A DNA stretch of 64,000 bases from positions 12,860,427 through 12,924,426 of the forward strand of contig OX442315.1 in assembly GCA_949358305.1 (NCBI GenBank), given 5' to 3'. The translations under genes and the position numbers were made by a program. Source of the DNA: Strigamia acuminata. Its lineage: Eukaryota > Arthropoda > Chilopoda > Geophilomorpha > Linotaeniidae. Position 1 is the first letter of the stretch. Every line of letters starts with the position of its first letter. Shown here in pieces: positions 22,201 to 32,508 of the stretch. The notes under the pieces were generated by a model. That model was not told where the DNA came from, made no database searches, and saw only the letters and a list, made by a program, of their open reading frames with translations.

Positions 22201-22661
22201 GTTGGACAACTTTAAACCAAATACTTCAGTAGATTTGTTTAACAATGCAATTCCCTTTGCATTGAGGTGTCCCATACGAGAGTGCCAGATGTCCATCGTT
22301 TGGGGTTTATCTGGTTTAATGGAAGCATTCTTTCCATTTCCAACCCCATTTCCATTTGTTAAATTGTTTTGCACAATTGTTTTCAAAATTTTCGCATCCT
22401 TGGGCTTATTGCCCTCACTGGCCACTAAGCTAGTCTGTGTGTTGTTTAAAACACTCAGTTGTTGATTCGAAATTTCCATACTCGCATTGTTTGCAACGAT
22501 CGCTGGCGCATTATCCGCAGTTTTCGCTTGCCCCTTAATTGCAGGTACAGGTTTCCCTGATTTACTCAAATTTTGGGTTAATGCAGTCTTAAAATTTAAA
22601 TGGGTTAGTAAAGGATCAACAATTTCTTCACCCTTTGAAGGTGGGCTAGATGCCACTGTTG
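19210..22661 (-). CDS. Copia C1 gag-pol, C-terminal part (integrase-RT-RNase H)
   Basis: This is the downstream part of the C1 polyprotein, cut off from its N-terminal part (29518-30906) by the C2 insertion. The ORF continues artificially a few codons into the C2 LTR, to 22689. Domains: GAG-pre-integrase with CDACSRAK; integrase with HLDVWGASP, KTDNGGEF and NSIAERTNRT; an acidic, disordered spacer; RT with ARLVAQGFKQKPGIDFTE and FYVDDIVLFS; RNase H with VYTDASFALD and the usual HIPGTLNVADLMTKWL end. Integrase before RT is diagnostic of Copia. It is closely similar to C2 throughout and shows no stop codon. Confidence 0.92.
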
Positions 22662-23094
22662 TGATAAGTCCGTGGAGGCCAGGAAACATCGGAAAGGAGT
22701 TGAAACCAGCTTAAAATGTGCGGGGAGCTCGCACTTCGCGCCCGCCATGTTTTAATCACATGAAAGCATAAAAGCAACTGGGTTTGAGGCTAATTGGTCT
22801 CAAACCGTACAAAATATGACAATAGGACAAATCAATAGCAACAAGCATTGATTTGTTCTTTACAATATAAGTAATTGTTAACCTAGGCATAATTAACCGA
22901 TAAACAACACGGAAAACAACATTTATCGCTCTCTCAAGCAGACGACACAAGAAACATAGAATATGTGTGTTAACACACAAGAGTAGCATTAATATGCGCT
23001 ACACGGGTATCCAAAGGATGCCAACACACATATCTGCCATGCCTATCCAGAAATGCATGGGGAAACGGACAAAATAATTAATCGCATACTAATA
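22662..23094 (-). repeat. 3' LTR of Copia C2
   Basis: This 433-bp copy is identical by eye to 29085-29517. On the element strand it starts TATTAGTATGCG and ends GGACTTATCA. Confidence 0.92.
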
Positions 23095-23111
23095 AATCCC
23101 CCTTCGATTAA

Positions 23112-26100
23112 TCAATTTGTCGCGACAAAAATGTGCTCGCACAACGCGTCCAATTTTGCGCGGGACAACCACTTTGTCATAATGTCCGCGACGTTGAGGG
23201 TCCCTGGGATGTGCCTGATTCGAAAAACACCTTTCTCGAACCAGTCGCGCAAGAAATGCAATTTCACGTCTATGTGTTTGTTTGCGCGATTTTCTATGCG
23301 GTTTTTCGCATATTGAATCGCAGGCATCGAATCGGCATAAACACATGGTATTTCCCGGTCAAACCCGTCAATCATCACTTCCGCGTCAAATATGCGTTCT
23401 AACCAAATTATCTCCTTCACACCGTCCACAACCGCCAAGAATTCGCTTTCCATAATGGAAAGAGCGGTAATGGTCTGCTTATGGCAGTTCCAGGAGACGG
23501 GGACACCACCCAGATAGATAATGTGCCCGCCAAAACTTCGGCGCTTGTCTTGGTCCAGCGCGTAAGACGCATCTGTGTAAACAGTTAACTTGTCACTTTG
23601 ACAGTTCCCAAGATTAATGGAGAAATTCGGCGTATTAGCCAGGTAACGCAACACTTGAAGCAGCATGTTTACGTGTCGTGTCGAGTGAGTCTCGTTGTAT
23701 TGAGACAATACAATTACAGAAAACAAGATATCGGGTCTTGTGCGACTTGCGATGAAGAGCAAACTTCCGACAAGAGACCGATATGGAAAACTCGAATTAA
23801 CACGTTCTCCCGTTTGGACTTTTTGGATCATAGTGCCGGGCGTGCCAGGCACTCTAACACGGTGAGATGGGTCAATACCGTATTGCTTGCAGAGCTTCGC
23901 AATATAGGTGCGTTGATGAATGAGGATATTCCCCCCGTCCCTACAAAACTCAATCCCTAATAAAAGGGTGACGGGGCCCAAATTGACAATCTCAAAGGAT
24001 TGTTGAATCCATTCTAAAACGCACTCTTCTGCCAACTCATCCCTCGAAAATAATACAATATCGTCGACGTAAAAGATGAGTATGGCGTCCGAACCCAAGC
24101 TATACACACAGTTAAGACCCAAAACCGGTTCAAAACCTATTTCAATCAGCTGGTCGTGTAAGCGCTGGTACCACATACGACCAGACTGATGAAGCCCATA
24201 GAGAGATTTTCTCAACTCCCAACATTTGTGTTGGTTTTCAGGTGTTCGATATCCCTTGGGGATGTTGATGTACTGCACCTCATCGAGGTCCCCATATAGA
24301 TATGCGGCCTTGATGTCAAGGTGTAAGTCACGCCAGCTCCTTAATACTACAAGAGTACAAAAGAACATCATGACCAACACAAAGTTGACTACGGGGGAGA
24401 AGACCTCCGTAAAGTCAATGCCGGGCTTCTGCTTGAACCCTTGTGCAACAAGACGAGCACGATATCTGCTAATCGCACCCGTATGATCCCTTTTGAGTTT
24501 ATAAATCCACTTTGATCCTAGCAAGGTTTTATCCTTGACTTCACTTTTGTCAACCTCGACATACACCTCTCGTTCTTTAAAGATGTCGATTTCGTCCTCC
24601 ATTGCCCTTTCCCAATCAGGTTTCCCAACACCTGTCACAGCCTCTTCGTAGGTGTCAGGCTCTACAGAGCAGCAACCAGCAAAACCGACATTGATGTCTT
24701 TGAAGTTGAACAATTCCGAGATATACTCGTATCCCTCGTCCCGACACCACCGCACAACTTCAACACGACTTCGAATTCTGTCATGCTTTGGTGAAATGTA
24801 ATAAACATCAACCTGTCCAGCCGTTGCGCCTGATTTTCGCACAGACTGCCGTCTTTGCCATTTAGACATGTCCAACGGCAATAACCCACCAGCTGGAACT
24901 GTGCGTTCCCCTGTATCCTTTCCTTTTCGTGGGGGATTACGACGCACAGGTGTAGGTGACGTTCGGGGGGATAGTTGAGGACTCGCATCAGGATCCTCAA
25001 TTTCATCCTCGTCATCGGGGTAAATACTGAAGAAATTCTCATCGTCCCCCTTTGCCCCACCAATTTCATCAACCTTTGCATCTCTAAGGACATCTTGCAC
25101 TATATCCTCGATGACATCTTCCACGACACCAGCGTTCTCAACTTGTTCAGGTGCCTTTTCGGGCGCAGGTTCCTGAATTGGGGGTGGGGGAACCACTGCT
25201 TCCGGTAGGGGGCCACCATGAACGCTGTCGTCGTCTGACGAGGAGCCATCCTCGTTTGAAGAATCAGACACGCTGTCGAAATATGAGGGGCTCGAGGGAG
25301 GAATTTTCAAATTTTCATACCAAAAATTCTGTTCCAATATTTTGACATGTTTCGAGAGGAACACTTGGTTCCGTTTCGGGTCCCAAATTCGATACCCACG
25401 GGTGGAAGCCGCATAACCAATTAATGCCCCTGCCCACGCCCTTTCTTTCAATTTCCCACCCCTTGTCTGGGAAGGAATGTGGACATATGTCAATGCCCCA
25501 ATGCATTTGACATGACGCAGGGACAATTTCTTATTGTAAAACACATTGTAAGGTGTTTTCCCTCCTAATCCCGTGTGTGGGAATCGATTTTTCAAATAAA
25601 CGACAGAAACTGCAAGTTCTGCCCACAAAGTTGGGGAAAAATTATTCTCAAAAAGAAAAGCCCGGATTCCATTAAGAATGGTGCGGTTCGCTCGCTCAGC
25701 AACCGAATTCATCTCGGGGCTGTATGTATTCGTCCTCATACATTTCAACCCAATGCTGTCAGTATAAGCATTCCATTGTTTCGATATGAATTCCCCACCA
25801 TTGTCAGTTTTAATGGCTTTGACCTTTTTAGAAGTAAGCCGTTCAATTTCCGTCAACCACTTCTTGAAATGACCCAAAACTTCATCTTTCGTTTTCATGA
25901 TGATAATCCACATCAGTCGGGAGAAATCATCAACCATAATTAGGTAATAAAATGCCCCACCAATGCTCTTAACCGGTGAGGGCCCCCAAACATCTAAGTG
26001 AACAATTTCCAAAATCCCTTTAGTGGAGATATTAATAATGGGAGGAAAGCTTGCACGTGTGCTTTTCGCCCTCGAACAAGCATCGCAAGCCGACAATTCA

Positions 26101-27923
26101 TTGTTGGAAAGTTTCAGCCCAAATACTTCATCGGATTTCTCCAACAATGCAATCCCTTTCGCATTAAGGTGCCCAAAACGTGAATGCCAAACATCCATCG
26201 TTTGAGGTTTGTCAGGCTTAATAAGAGCCTTATTCCCACCATTATCTTTCAAACTGTTTTGCACACCTTGTTTGGAAATCTTCGCAGTCTTTGATTTATT
26301 CCCATTGTTGACTACCAGGCCAGTGTGTGTGTTATTCAAAACGTTCAATTTCTGTTTCGGACTCGCATTATTCGCAACGATCGCTGGCGCATTGTTCGCA
26401 GCAGTCACTTGCCCCATATTCGCAATTGCAGGTTTCCCTGTCTTACTCAAATTTTGGGTTAATGCAGTCTTAAAATCTAAATGAGTTAGTAATGAATTAA
26501 CAATTTCTTCACCCTTTAAAGGTGGACTAGGCTCCACTGCCGCATTCTGTTGCGCAGGTAATGCAGCAGCGTTAACAATGTGTGCAGTATTCACTTGACA
26601 ATTGACTTTATACATTCTATCACTCGTACGTGTCGCAGTGATAGAAGGCGCATCAATACTGTCATGAAAAATGGACATTTTTCCATTCTTTACAAATGTG
26701 GTAGCCCCAGCTTCATCTGCACGACCTAATGAAATCAGATTCTTTCTGAAGTTTGGAGCGTAGAAGACATTTTTCAATTGTAATTCCCGTTTCTTTTGTC
26801 CATAAAAAGATATTAATGTCACAGTCCCGATGCCCTCGATTTTCGACTTTCCTTCGCCCTGCTGGACGCTGTAACCAGTTAATGGTTTGAAGTCGGAGAA
26901 CCAGGACTTGTTGAACGAGAAATGGTCTGTCGCTCCTGTATCGACGTACCATTGCGAATCAAAGTTCGCATGTGACACCAGCGATACGACAGGAGGTTGC
27001 TCTTGATTCGAAATCGCTGCGGAGAAGTAAGAGATGGGGACGTCATCAAAAATATTCATTTGGGTGACGGCGGCCTTTTGCCGGCCTTTTCCACGTGATT
27101 TTCCTCGTGGATTGCCCCTAAACTGTCCTGTTGATCCGCCTCTTCCAGTAAGTTGCTGTTTAGGTGGAGAAGGGCAGTCGCGGGAAAAATGGCCTGTCCC
27201 ACCGCAGGTAAAACACACACGTGGGGAACTGGGCGCGGTTCCGCCGCGTCCACGTTGACCACTGCCTCCGCCAAAGAAGGCTCCAGTGTTTTCCAACGGT
27301 GTCGGGTTGGGCACTCCAAATTCGTCCCCCTTCTCGTAAAGGCGATTATACTCGCCTAAAAGTCTTTCTTTCACGGCAGCGGCCGTAAATTCCGGGTCGG
27401 GCCAGTGATACACTGTCTGTTTGACTGGCTCGAATTGGGGCGGCAAAAGGTCCAAGTACTGGAAAGCGTGGAACTCATCCGAGACCACAATCTTCACGTC
27501 GGCGAGTTGTGTAACTTTCCGGTCGACACGGGAAGTAAAGACGACCATCTCTTCATCCTCCCGTAGACGCATATCGAGGAATTCCCGCCGGAGTCGGGCT
27601 TTGCGTGCGCGCGTGGTCGGCTGGTAAGCCGCTTTCAGCGCTTCCCACACACCCTTCGCGGTTGGGTGGGCCACAGCCACGACTTGCTGTGGTTCGTTGC
27701 AAGCCAGACAAATGGTGGAGCGGGCTTTTTCTTCGCCCTTTTCGTAGTCACGAATTTCCTTTGCCGGCGATCCAGCAGGCGGTTCCTTGATTTTGCCGGT
27801 CACATGTCCCCAAACACTGTATGATTGAAGCAAAAGCTGGATCTGCATGCTCCAGGTGGGATAATTGGAGCCGTCCAGTTTGCGTACATCCTTGTAATCA
27901 TCATGTCGGTCCCAATTCGACAT
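23112..27923 (-). CDS. Copia C2 gag-pol polyprotein, full length
   Basis: This is one frame of 1603 residues from an ATG at 27923 (MSNWDRHDDYKDV). The frame stays open slightly upstream, but this Met aligns with the C1 start. Approximate residue positions: gag with a CCHC knuckle (CFTCGGTGHFSRDC) near 235; aspartic protease VDTGATDHF near 326; GAG-pre-integrase CDACSRAK; integrase HLDVWGPSP near 642, KTDNGGEF near 704, ERANRT near 740; a Pro/Glu/Asp-rich spacer; RT with ARLVAQGFKQKPG and FYVDDIVLFS near 1284; RNase H at the end (VYTDASYALD, ADSMPAIQYAKN, MTKWLSRAKL). The domain order is Copia type. All catalytic residues I can identify are kept, with no stop or frameshift. Confidence 0.95.
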   Translation of the reverse strand: MSNWDRHDDYKDVRKLDGSNYPTWSMQIQLLLQSYSVWGHVTGKIKEPPAGSPAKEIRDYEKGEEKARSTICLACNEPQQVVAVAHPTAKGVWEALKAAYQPTTRARKARLRREFLDMRLREDEEMVVFTSRVDRKVTQLADVKIVVSDEFHAFQYLDLLPPQFEPVKQTVYHWPDPEFTAAAVKERLLGEYNRLYEKGDEFGVPNPTPLENTGAFFGGGSGQRGRGGTAPSSPRVCFTCGGTGHFSRDCPSPPKQQLTGRGGSTGQFRGNPRGKSRGKGRQKAAVTQMNIFDDVPISYFSAAISNQEQPPVVSLVSHANFDSQWYVDTGATDHFSFNKSWFSDFKPLTGYSVQQGEGKSKIEGIGTVTLISFYGQKKRELQLKNVFYAPNFRKNLISLGRADEAGATTFVKNGKMSIFHDSIDAPSITATRTSDRMYKVNCQVNTAHIVNAAALPAQQNAAVEPSPPLKGEEIVNSLLTHLDFKTALTQNLSKTGKPAIANMGQVTAANNAPAIVANNASPKQKLNVLNNTHTGLVVNNGNKSKTAKISKQGVQNSLKDNGGNKALIKPDKPQTMDVWHSRFGHLNAKGIALLEKSDEVFGLKLSNNELSACDACSRAKSTRASFPPIINISTKGILEIVHLDVWGPSPVKSIGGAFYYLIMVDDFSRLMWIIIMKTKDEVLGHFKKWLTEIERLTSKKVKAIKTDNGGEFISKQWNAYTDSIGLKCMRTNTYSPEMNSVAERANRTILNGIRAFLFENNFSPTLWAELAVSVVYLKNRFPHTGLGGKTPYNVFYNKKLSLRHVKCIGALTYVHIPSQTRGGKLKERAWAGALIGYAASTRGYRIWDPKRNQVFLSKHVKILEQNFWYENLKIPPSSPSYFDSVSDSSNEDGSSSDDDSVHGGPLPEAVVPPPPIQEPAPEKAPEQVENAGVVEDVIEDIVQDVLRDAKVDEIGGAKGDDENFFSIYPDDEDEIEDPDASPQLSPRTSPTPVRRNPPRKGKDTGERTVPAGGLLPLDMSKWQRRQSVRKSGATAGQVDVYYISPKHDRIRSRVEVVRWCRDEGYEYISELFNFKDINVGFAGCCSVEPDTYEEAVTGVGKPDWERAMEDEIDIFKEREVYVEVDKSEVKDKTLLGSKWIYKLKRDHTGAISRYRARLVAQGFKQKPGIDFTEVFSPVVNFVLVMMFFCTLVVLRSWRDLHLDIKAAYLYGDLDEVQYINIPKGYRTPENQHKCWELRKSLYGLHQSGRMWYQRLHDQLIEIGFEPVLGLNCVYSLGSDAILIFYVDDIVLFSRDELAEECVLEWIQQSFEIVNLGPVTLLLGIEFCRDGGNILIHQRTYIAKLCKQYGIDPSHRVRVPGTPGTMIQKVQTGERVNSSFPYRSLVGSLLFIASRTRPDILFSVIVLSQYNETHSTRHVNMLLQVLRYLANTPNFSINLGNCQSDKLTVYTDASYALDQDKRRSFGGHIIYLGGVPVSWNCHKQTITALSIMESEFLAVVDGVKEIIWLERIFDAEVMIDGFDREIPCVYADSMPAIQYAKNRIENRANKHIDVKLHFLRDWFEKGVFRIRHIPGTLNVADIMTKWLSRAKLDALCEHIFVATN

Positions 27924-29084
27924 GGTGAAGAATTTGGTGAAAAATCGATGCACAAATCACAAAATTCACAAATTTCGGCGAAAAACACTCGAAAAATTCA
28001 CCAATTTGATGAAAACACACACTAATATTCACAATTCCGGTGAATATGCCGTGCAGAGAAGCGAAAACACCCCCAAAAATTGAAGGCGAAACAATCACAA
28101 ACTTCCCTTTGGGCACCTCAATAAGTGAGGTGAAAAACCCGAATCTGGTCGCCCTACTAGCTTCCGACCGACCCACCTGGGGGCCGCGGGACGACTAGTT
28201 GGCCACGGACAAGCCCAGACCGGAATGAGACTGCACGTAGGCGACTGCCTAAAGGGTGCAGAATAAACAAAAGGACCCCAAAACAAAAACCTTAAGAATT
28301 AACAGAGTTTCACGAAAATAGCAACTAAAATACACTTTTCAGATGTGAAGTTGGCCAATTACGGGATCCTTGCGTCGTAATTGGTTCCCACGTTGCAGTA
28401 AACGTCGGCTTCACGTTGTCTTCGCACGGAACTGGGCTGACGTGCAGACCGCGTACACACTTCCGTGTATCGGCCAAAATCGATGTTGCGTACGTCCACG
28501 CCTTCGTACCCGCTTTCCTGGATGCGAAGCACGGAAATAACCGCCTGCACACACGCTTATCGTGTGCAGGACTTCTCGGTGATCGCCGGATTAAATTCGC
28601 GAGTTGAATCTCGTCGTTCTTGACGAAAAATCCAACGAAAATGGCTGCCGGTGCAACAATCGTCGATTCGCGACGATTTCTTCGCAAAATGACGGTTTCC
28701 AGACGTTCCCACGCTGGAAAGACACCAAATGCGGCGGCTAATCGACGTATTCGTTCGTCGAAACGTTGGGCGTGCGTGTGTCGTTCCGTACACACTCGTA
28801 GACACGCTAACTTCGCAAACAAAAAAATGGCGCCGCCCGAGAAAAACTCGGTTATATCGGCGAAAAATAAACGAAATGCAATGTTCCTTACACCGTTTTG
28901 CTCCAAATTCACTGTAGAATTGTCCGCACACGTCGTCACGGCTGTCCTTCGCGAAAAATTCCGGTTTTCGGCGATACGTCTCGGCGACGATCTGCGACGA
29001 ACTTCCAACGTTCGTTTTCGCCCGAAAAACCTCACGAACTCGTCAATAACCTGTTGGCCCGATCGTGAGACCTCTGCTACCATT
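27924..29084 (-). other. 5' leader of Copia C2
   Basis: This 1.16-kb untranslated leader runs from the 5' LTR to the gag ATG. A block at about 28090-28260 is strongly conserved with the C1 leader (31075-31235), including CGGGACGACTAGTTGGCC, and may serve packaging or translation. Open frames here (for example minus 28325-29200) lack domains and are treated as chance. Confidence 0.6.
29071..29082 (-). other. Primer binding site of Copia C2 (initiator tRNA-Met)
   Basis: On the minus strand, two bases after the LTR, TGGTAGCAGAGG is complementary to the 3' end of animal initiator tRNA-Met (CCTCTGCTACCA). Confidence 0.8.
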
Positions 29085-29517
29085 TGATAAGTCCGTGGAG
29101 GCCAGGAAACATCGGAAAGGAGTTGAAACCAGCTTAAAATGTGCGGGGAGCTCGCACTTCGCGCCCGCCATGTTTTAATCACATGAAAGCATAAAAGCAA
29201 CTGGGTTTGAGGCTAATTGGTCTCAAACCGTACAAAATATGACAATAGGACAAATCAATAGCAACAAGCATTGATTTGTTCTTTACAATATAAGTAATTG
29301 TTAACCTAGGCATAATTAACCGATAAACAACACGGAAAACAACATTTATCGCTCTCTCAAGCAGACGACACAAGAAACATAGAATATGTGTGTTAACACA
29401 CAAGAGTAGCATTAATATGCGCTACACGGGTATCCAAAGGATGCCAACACACATATCTGCCATGCCTATCCAGAAATGCATGGGGAAACGGACAAAATAA
29501 TTAATCGCATACTAATA
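29085..29517 (-). repeat. 5' LTR of Copia C2
   Basis: This is the partner of 22662-23094. It is followed on the plus strand by TGTTG, the second half of the target duplication. Confidence 0.92.
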
Positions 29518-30906
29518 TGTTGCACTCTGTTGCGCAGACAATGCAACAGTGTTTACAGAATTTTTAGTATTAATGCGACAATTGACTTTGTACATCCTAT
29601 CACTCGTACGTATCGCAGTGATAGAAGGATCATCAATTGTCACATCATAAATAAACATTTTACCATTCTTCACAATGGTTGTCGCCCCAGCTTCATCCGT
29701 ACGACCTAAGGAAATCAAATTCTTTTTGAAGTTGGGTGCGTAATAAACGTTTTTCAACGTTAGTTCACGTGTACGTTGTCCATGAATTGAGATTAATGTC
29801 ACATTTCCGATGCCCTCGATTTTCGACTTTCCGTCGCCTTGTTGCACAGAATAACCAGTTAATGGTTTAAAGTCCGAAAACCAGGATTTGTTAAACGAAA
29901 AATGGTCCGTCGCACCTGTGTCGACGTACCATTGCGAATCGTAGCTCGCATGTGACAATAACGACACTGCAACCGGAGGTTGCTCTTGACAAATCGCTGC
30001 AGAGAAGTAAGACACGGGGGAATCGCTGAAAATGTCCATTTGTGTGACGGCGGCCTTCTGCTGGCCTTTTCCACGATTTTTCCCTCGTTGACTTCCCCTG
30101 CTGAACTGTCCTATCGGGTTTCCTCTCGCAGCACCTTGTTGCTGTTTAGGTGGAGAAGGGCATTCCCGGGCGAAGTGGTTGGTTCCACCACAATTAAAGC
30201 AGACACGTGGAGAACCGGAGACATTTCCACCCCGGCCACGTTGCCATCTGCCTTTGGTGAAATAGGCACTTGCATTATCCACCATGCCTGCAGGAACCCC
30301 AAACTCATCTGTTTGTTCATAAAGGCGATTATATTCGCCTAATAATCGTTCTTTGACGGCCTTGGACGTGAATTCTGGGTCTCCCCAGTGATAGACAGTC
30401 TGCTTGACCGTTTCGTATTGATGTGGCAGCAGATCCAGGTACTGAAAAGCCAGGAATTCGTCAGAAATGTCCACTTGGATGTCCTTTAACTCCAGGGCTT
30501 TCCTGTCAACTCTTGCCAAGAAGACCATCATCTCTTCTTGCTCATGGAGTTTCAACATGAGAAATTCGCGACGAAGCCGGGCTTTGCGTGCCCTGGTAGT
30601 GGGCTGGTAGGCTGCTTTGAGCGCTTCCCAAACCTCTTTGGCCCCTTCGTGTGCCACAGCCACTACCTGTTGGGCTTTTCCACAAGCCAGACAAATGGTG
30701 GAGCGCGCTTTCTCCTCGCGCTTGTCAAACTCCCTGATTTCTTTCGCAGAAGCCGTGGCTGGCAAGGCTTTCTCCTTGCCAGTCACGTGGCCCCAAACTC
30801 CATACGACTGCAAAAGGAGTTGTATTTGGACACTCCAAGTCGAATAATTAGTCCCATTCAGTTTTTCCACATCCTTGTAATCGTCACGACGATCCCAACT
30901 TGCCAT
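29518..30906 (-). CDS. Copia C1 gag-pol, N-terminal part (gag and protease)
   Basis: The ATG at 30906 begins MASWDRRDDYKDVEKL, matching the C2 start. About 463 residues precede the C2 insertion. It contains the gag region, a CCHC knuckle (CFNCGGTNHFAREC) and the aspartic protease motif VDTGATDHFSF. The frame runs a few codons into the C2 LTR before an artificial stop. Across the 5-bp duplication the frame would continue directly into the part ending at 22661, so C1 was uninterrupted before C2 arrived. Confidence 0.9.
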
Positions 30907-32045
30907 GTTGGGAAAATTCGGCGAAAACAGAAGCACGAATCACTTTTCACAAAAAACACAAATTCCCGCAGGAAAAACACAAATATTCACAATACACGTG
31001 AATATGTCGCACGGAGAAGCACAAATTTGCCCCCAAAAATTGAAGGCGAAATAAAATACAGTACTTCCCAAGGGGCACCTCAATAAGTGAGATGAAAAAC
31101 CCAAATCTGGTCGCCCTACTAGCTTCCGACCGGCCCACCTGGGGGACGCGGGACGACTAGTTGGCCACGGACAAGCCCAGACTGGAATGAGACTGTACTG
31201 GGGCGACTGCCCGAAGGGTACAGAATATTCTAAGTGACCCGACACAAAAACCTTAATAAATAACAAAGTTTCACGAGAATCAATCAAAAAATACACTTTT
31301 TGGTGTGAAGCTGGCCAGTTACGGGTTTCCCGCGTCGTAACTGGGTCCCACGTTGAATTAAACGTCGGCTTCACGTTGTCTTCGCACGGAACTGGGGCCG
31401 ACGTGCAATCCGCGTACACACATCCGTGTAAGCGCGGAGAAAATCGACGTTGCGCCCGTCCGCGCCTTCGTACTTGCTTTCCTGGATGCAAAGTACGGAA
31501 ACAATTGCCCACACACACGCTTATCGTGTGCAGGACTTCTCGGTGAATCAATTCGTGTCGAAACGTCGTTTTTCCGTCTCTTTTCGACGAAAAATGGCCG
31601 CCGTCGCAAAATCGTCGATTCACGGTGATTTCCGTGATGAAAACACGGCAAAACGGTTCGAAATGCGACGTTGTTCCGACGTATTCCTTCGCAGAATCGA
31701 TGCAAGCGTGTATCGGCTCGTATACACAGCTGGCGACGGGCTTCACTGCTAACCGCGATGAAGTCCAAACAAAAATGGCGCCGCCGGAGAAAATCCGTTA
31801 TATCGGCGAAAAAAAACCGTTCAAATTATTCGAAATAAATGTTCCTTACACCGTTCCGTGTCGAATCCTTCGTGCAATCGTCCGCACACGTATTCCAGAC
31901 GTTTGCCGCACCGAGAATTCGTTTTCACGACGAATTGGGCGGGCGCGCACTTCGCGACTTCTCGTAGTCGCAAAAATTGGCCGTTTTCTCTTCAATATTC
32001 CTAGAATTGGCCGGCGCTGGTCGTCGCCAATCCTCTGCTACCATT
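30907..32045 (-). other. 5' leader of Copia C1
   Basis: This 1.14-kb leader corresponds to the C2 leader. The best conserved part is 31075-31235. It includes a frame reading LIPVWACPWPTSRPA in both copies, probably through nucleotide conservation rather than coding. Confidence 0.6.
32030..32043 (-). other. Primer binding site of Copia C1 (initiator tRNA-Met)
   Basis: On the minus strand TGGTAGCAGAGGAT lies two bases from the LTR and matches the 3' end of animal initiator tRNA-Met over 14 bases. Confidence 0.82.
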
Positions 32046-32503
32046 TGATGAGGTAAAACGGTCCTGTGGCTCTCGGAAATCAGTGGAAACGCAATTACAA
32101 AGTGCGGTTAATTCGCAACACGCGACCGCCATCTTTATTCACCGTGAGAACATAAAACAGTGGTCTGGGTTGAGGCTGTATAATCTCAACCCCGATAACA
32201 GATCAACAAAGAGAACAAATCTATTATCACACTTACATAGATTTATTCTTTACAATAAAACATAGGCTAAAGTAATGGATAAACAATACCAAACATAACT
32301 AAAGTATCGTCGCTTAACAAGCAGACGACGGGAACGCACGTTATCAAGTCGACACAGCCAATTGCGGTACAAAACAAGCTTATAGATAAAAATCAAATCA
32401 ATTGGCTGACCATTCGTAACAATACAAGACAACGCGCTTGTTGTGCTTATTCGGAAATACACAACTGATAAACCTATCGCAAATCGTTCATCGTAAATCA
32501 ACA
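32046..32503 (-). repeat. 5' LTR of Copia C1
   Basis: This is the partner of 18735-19192. It is followed by GATGG (32504-32508), duplicating 18730-18734. Confidence 0.92.
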
Positions 32504-32508
32504 GATGG

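Larger units (their letters stand above)
22662..29517 (-). mobile_element. Copia-type LTR retrotransposon C2, apparently intact
   Basis: Two 433-bp LTRs (22662-23094 and 29085-29517) look identical by eye and are flanked by TGTTG at 22657-22661 and 29518-29522. It has a primer site for initiator tRNA-Met, a 1.16-kb leader, one uninterrupted 1603-codon ORF and a polypurine tract. The LTR begins TATTAG rather than TG. It is inserted in the same orientation into C1, a close relative. All parts for transposition seem present, so it may be active or very recent. Confidence 0.94.
18735..32503 (-). mobile_element. Copia-type LTR retrotransposon C1, split by C2
   Basis: Two 458-bp LTRs (18735-19192 and 32046-32503) flank the element; I noted one difference between them. 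They are bordered by a GATGG target duplication at 18730-18734 and 32504-32508. The element reads on the minus strand: primer site, leader, gag-pol. Its single ORF is intact apart from a second Copia copy, C2, sitting at 22662-29517 with its own TGTTG duplication. C1 broke the third ORF of Gypsy element B. Confidence 0.93.

Noticed and set aside
28325-29200. 291-codon minus-strand frame in the Copia C2 leader
   Set aside because: It extends into the LTR, has no recognisable domain and is not preserved as a protein in C1.
30940-31746. 268-codon minus-strand frame in the Copia C1 leader
   Set aside because: Similarity to C2 is explained by nucleotide conservation of the leader; frames differ in length and start.
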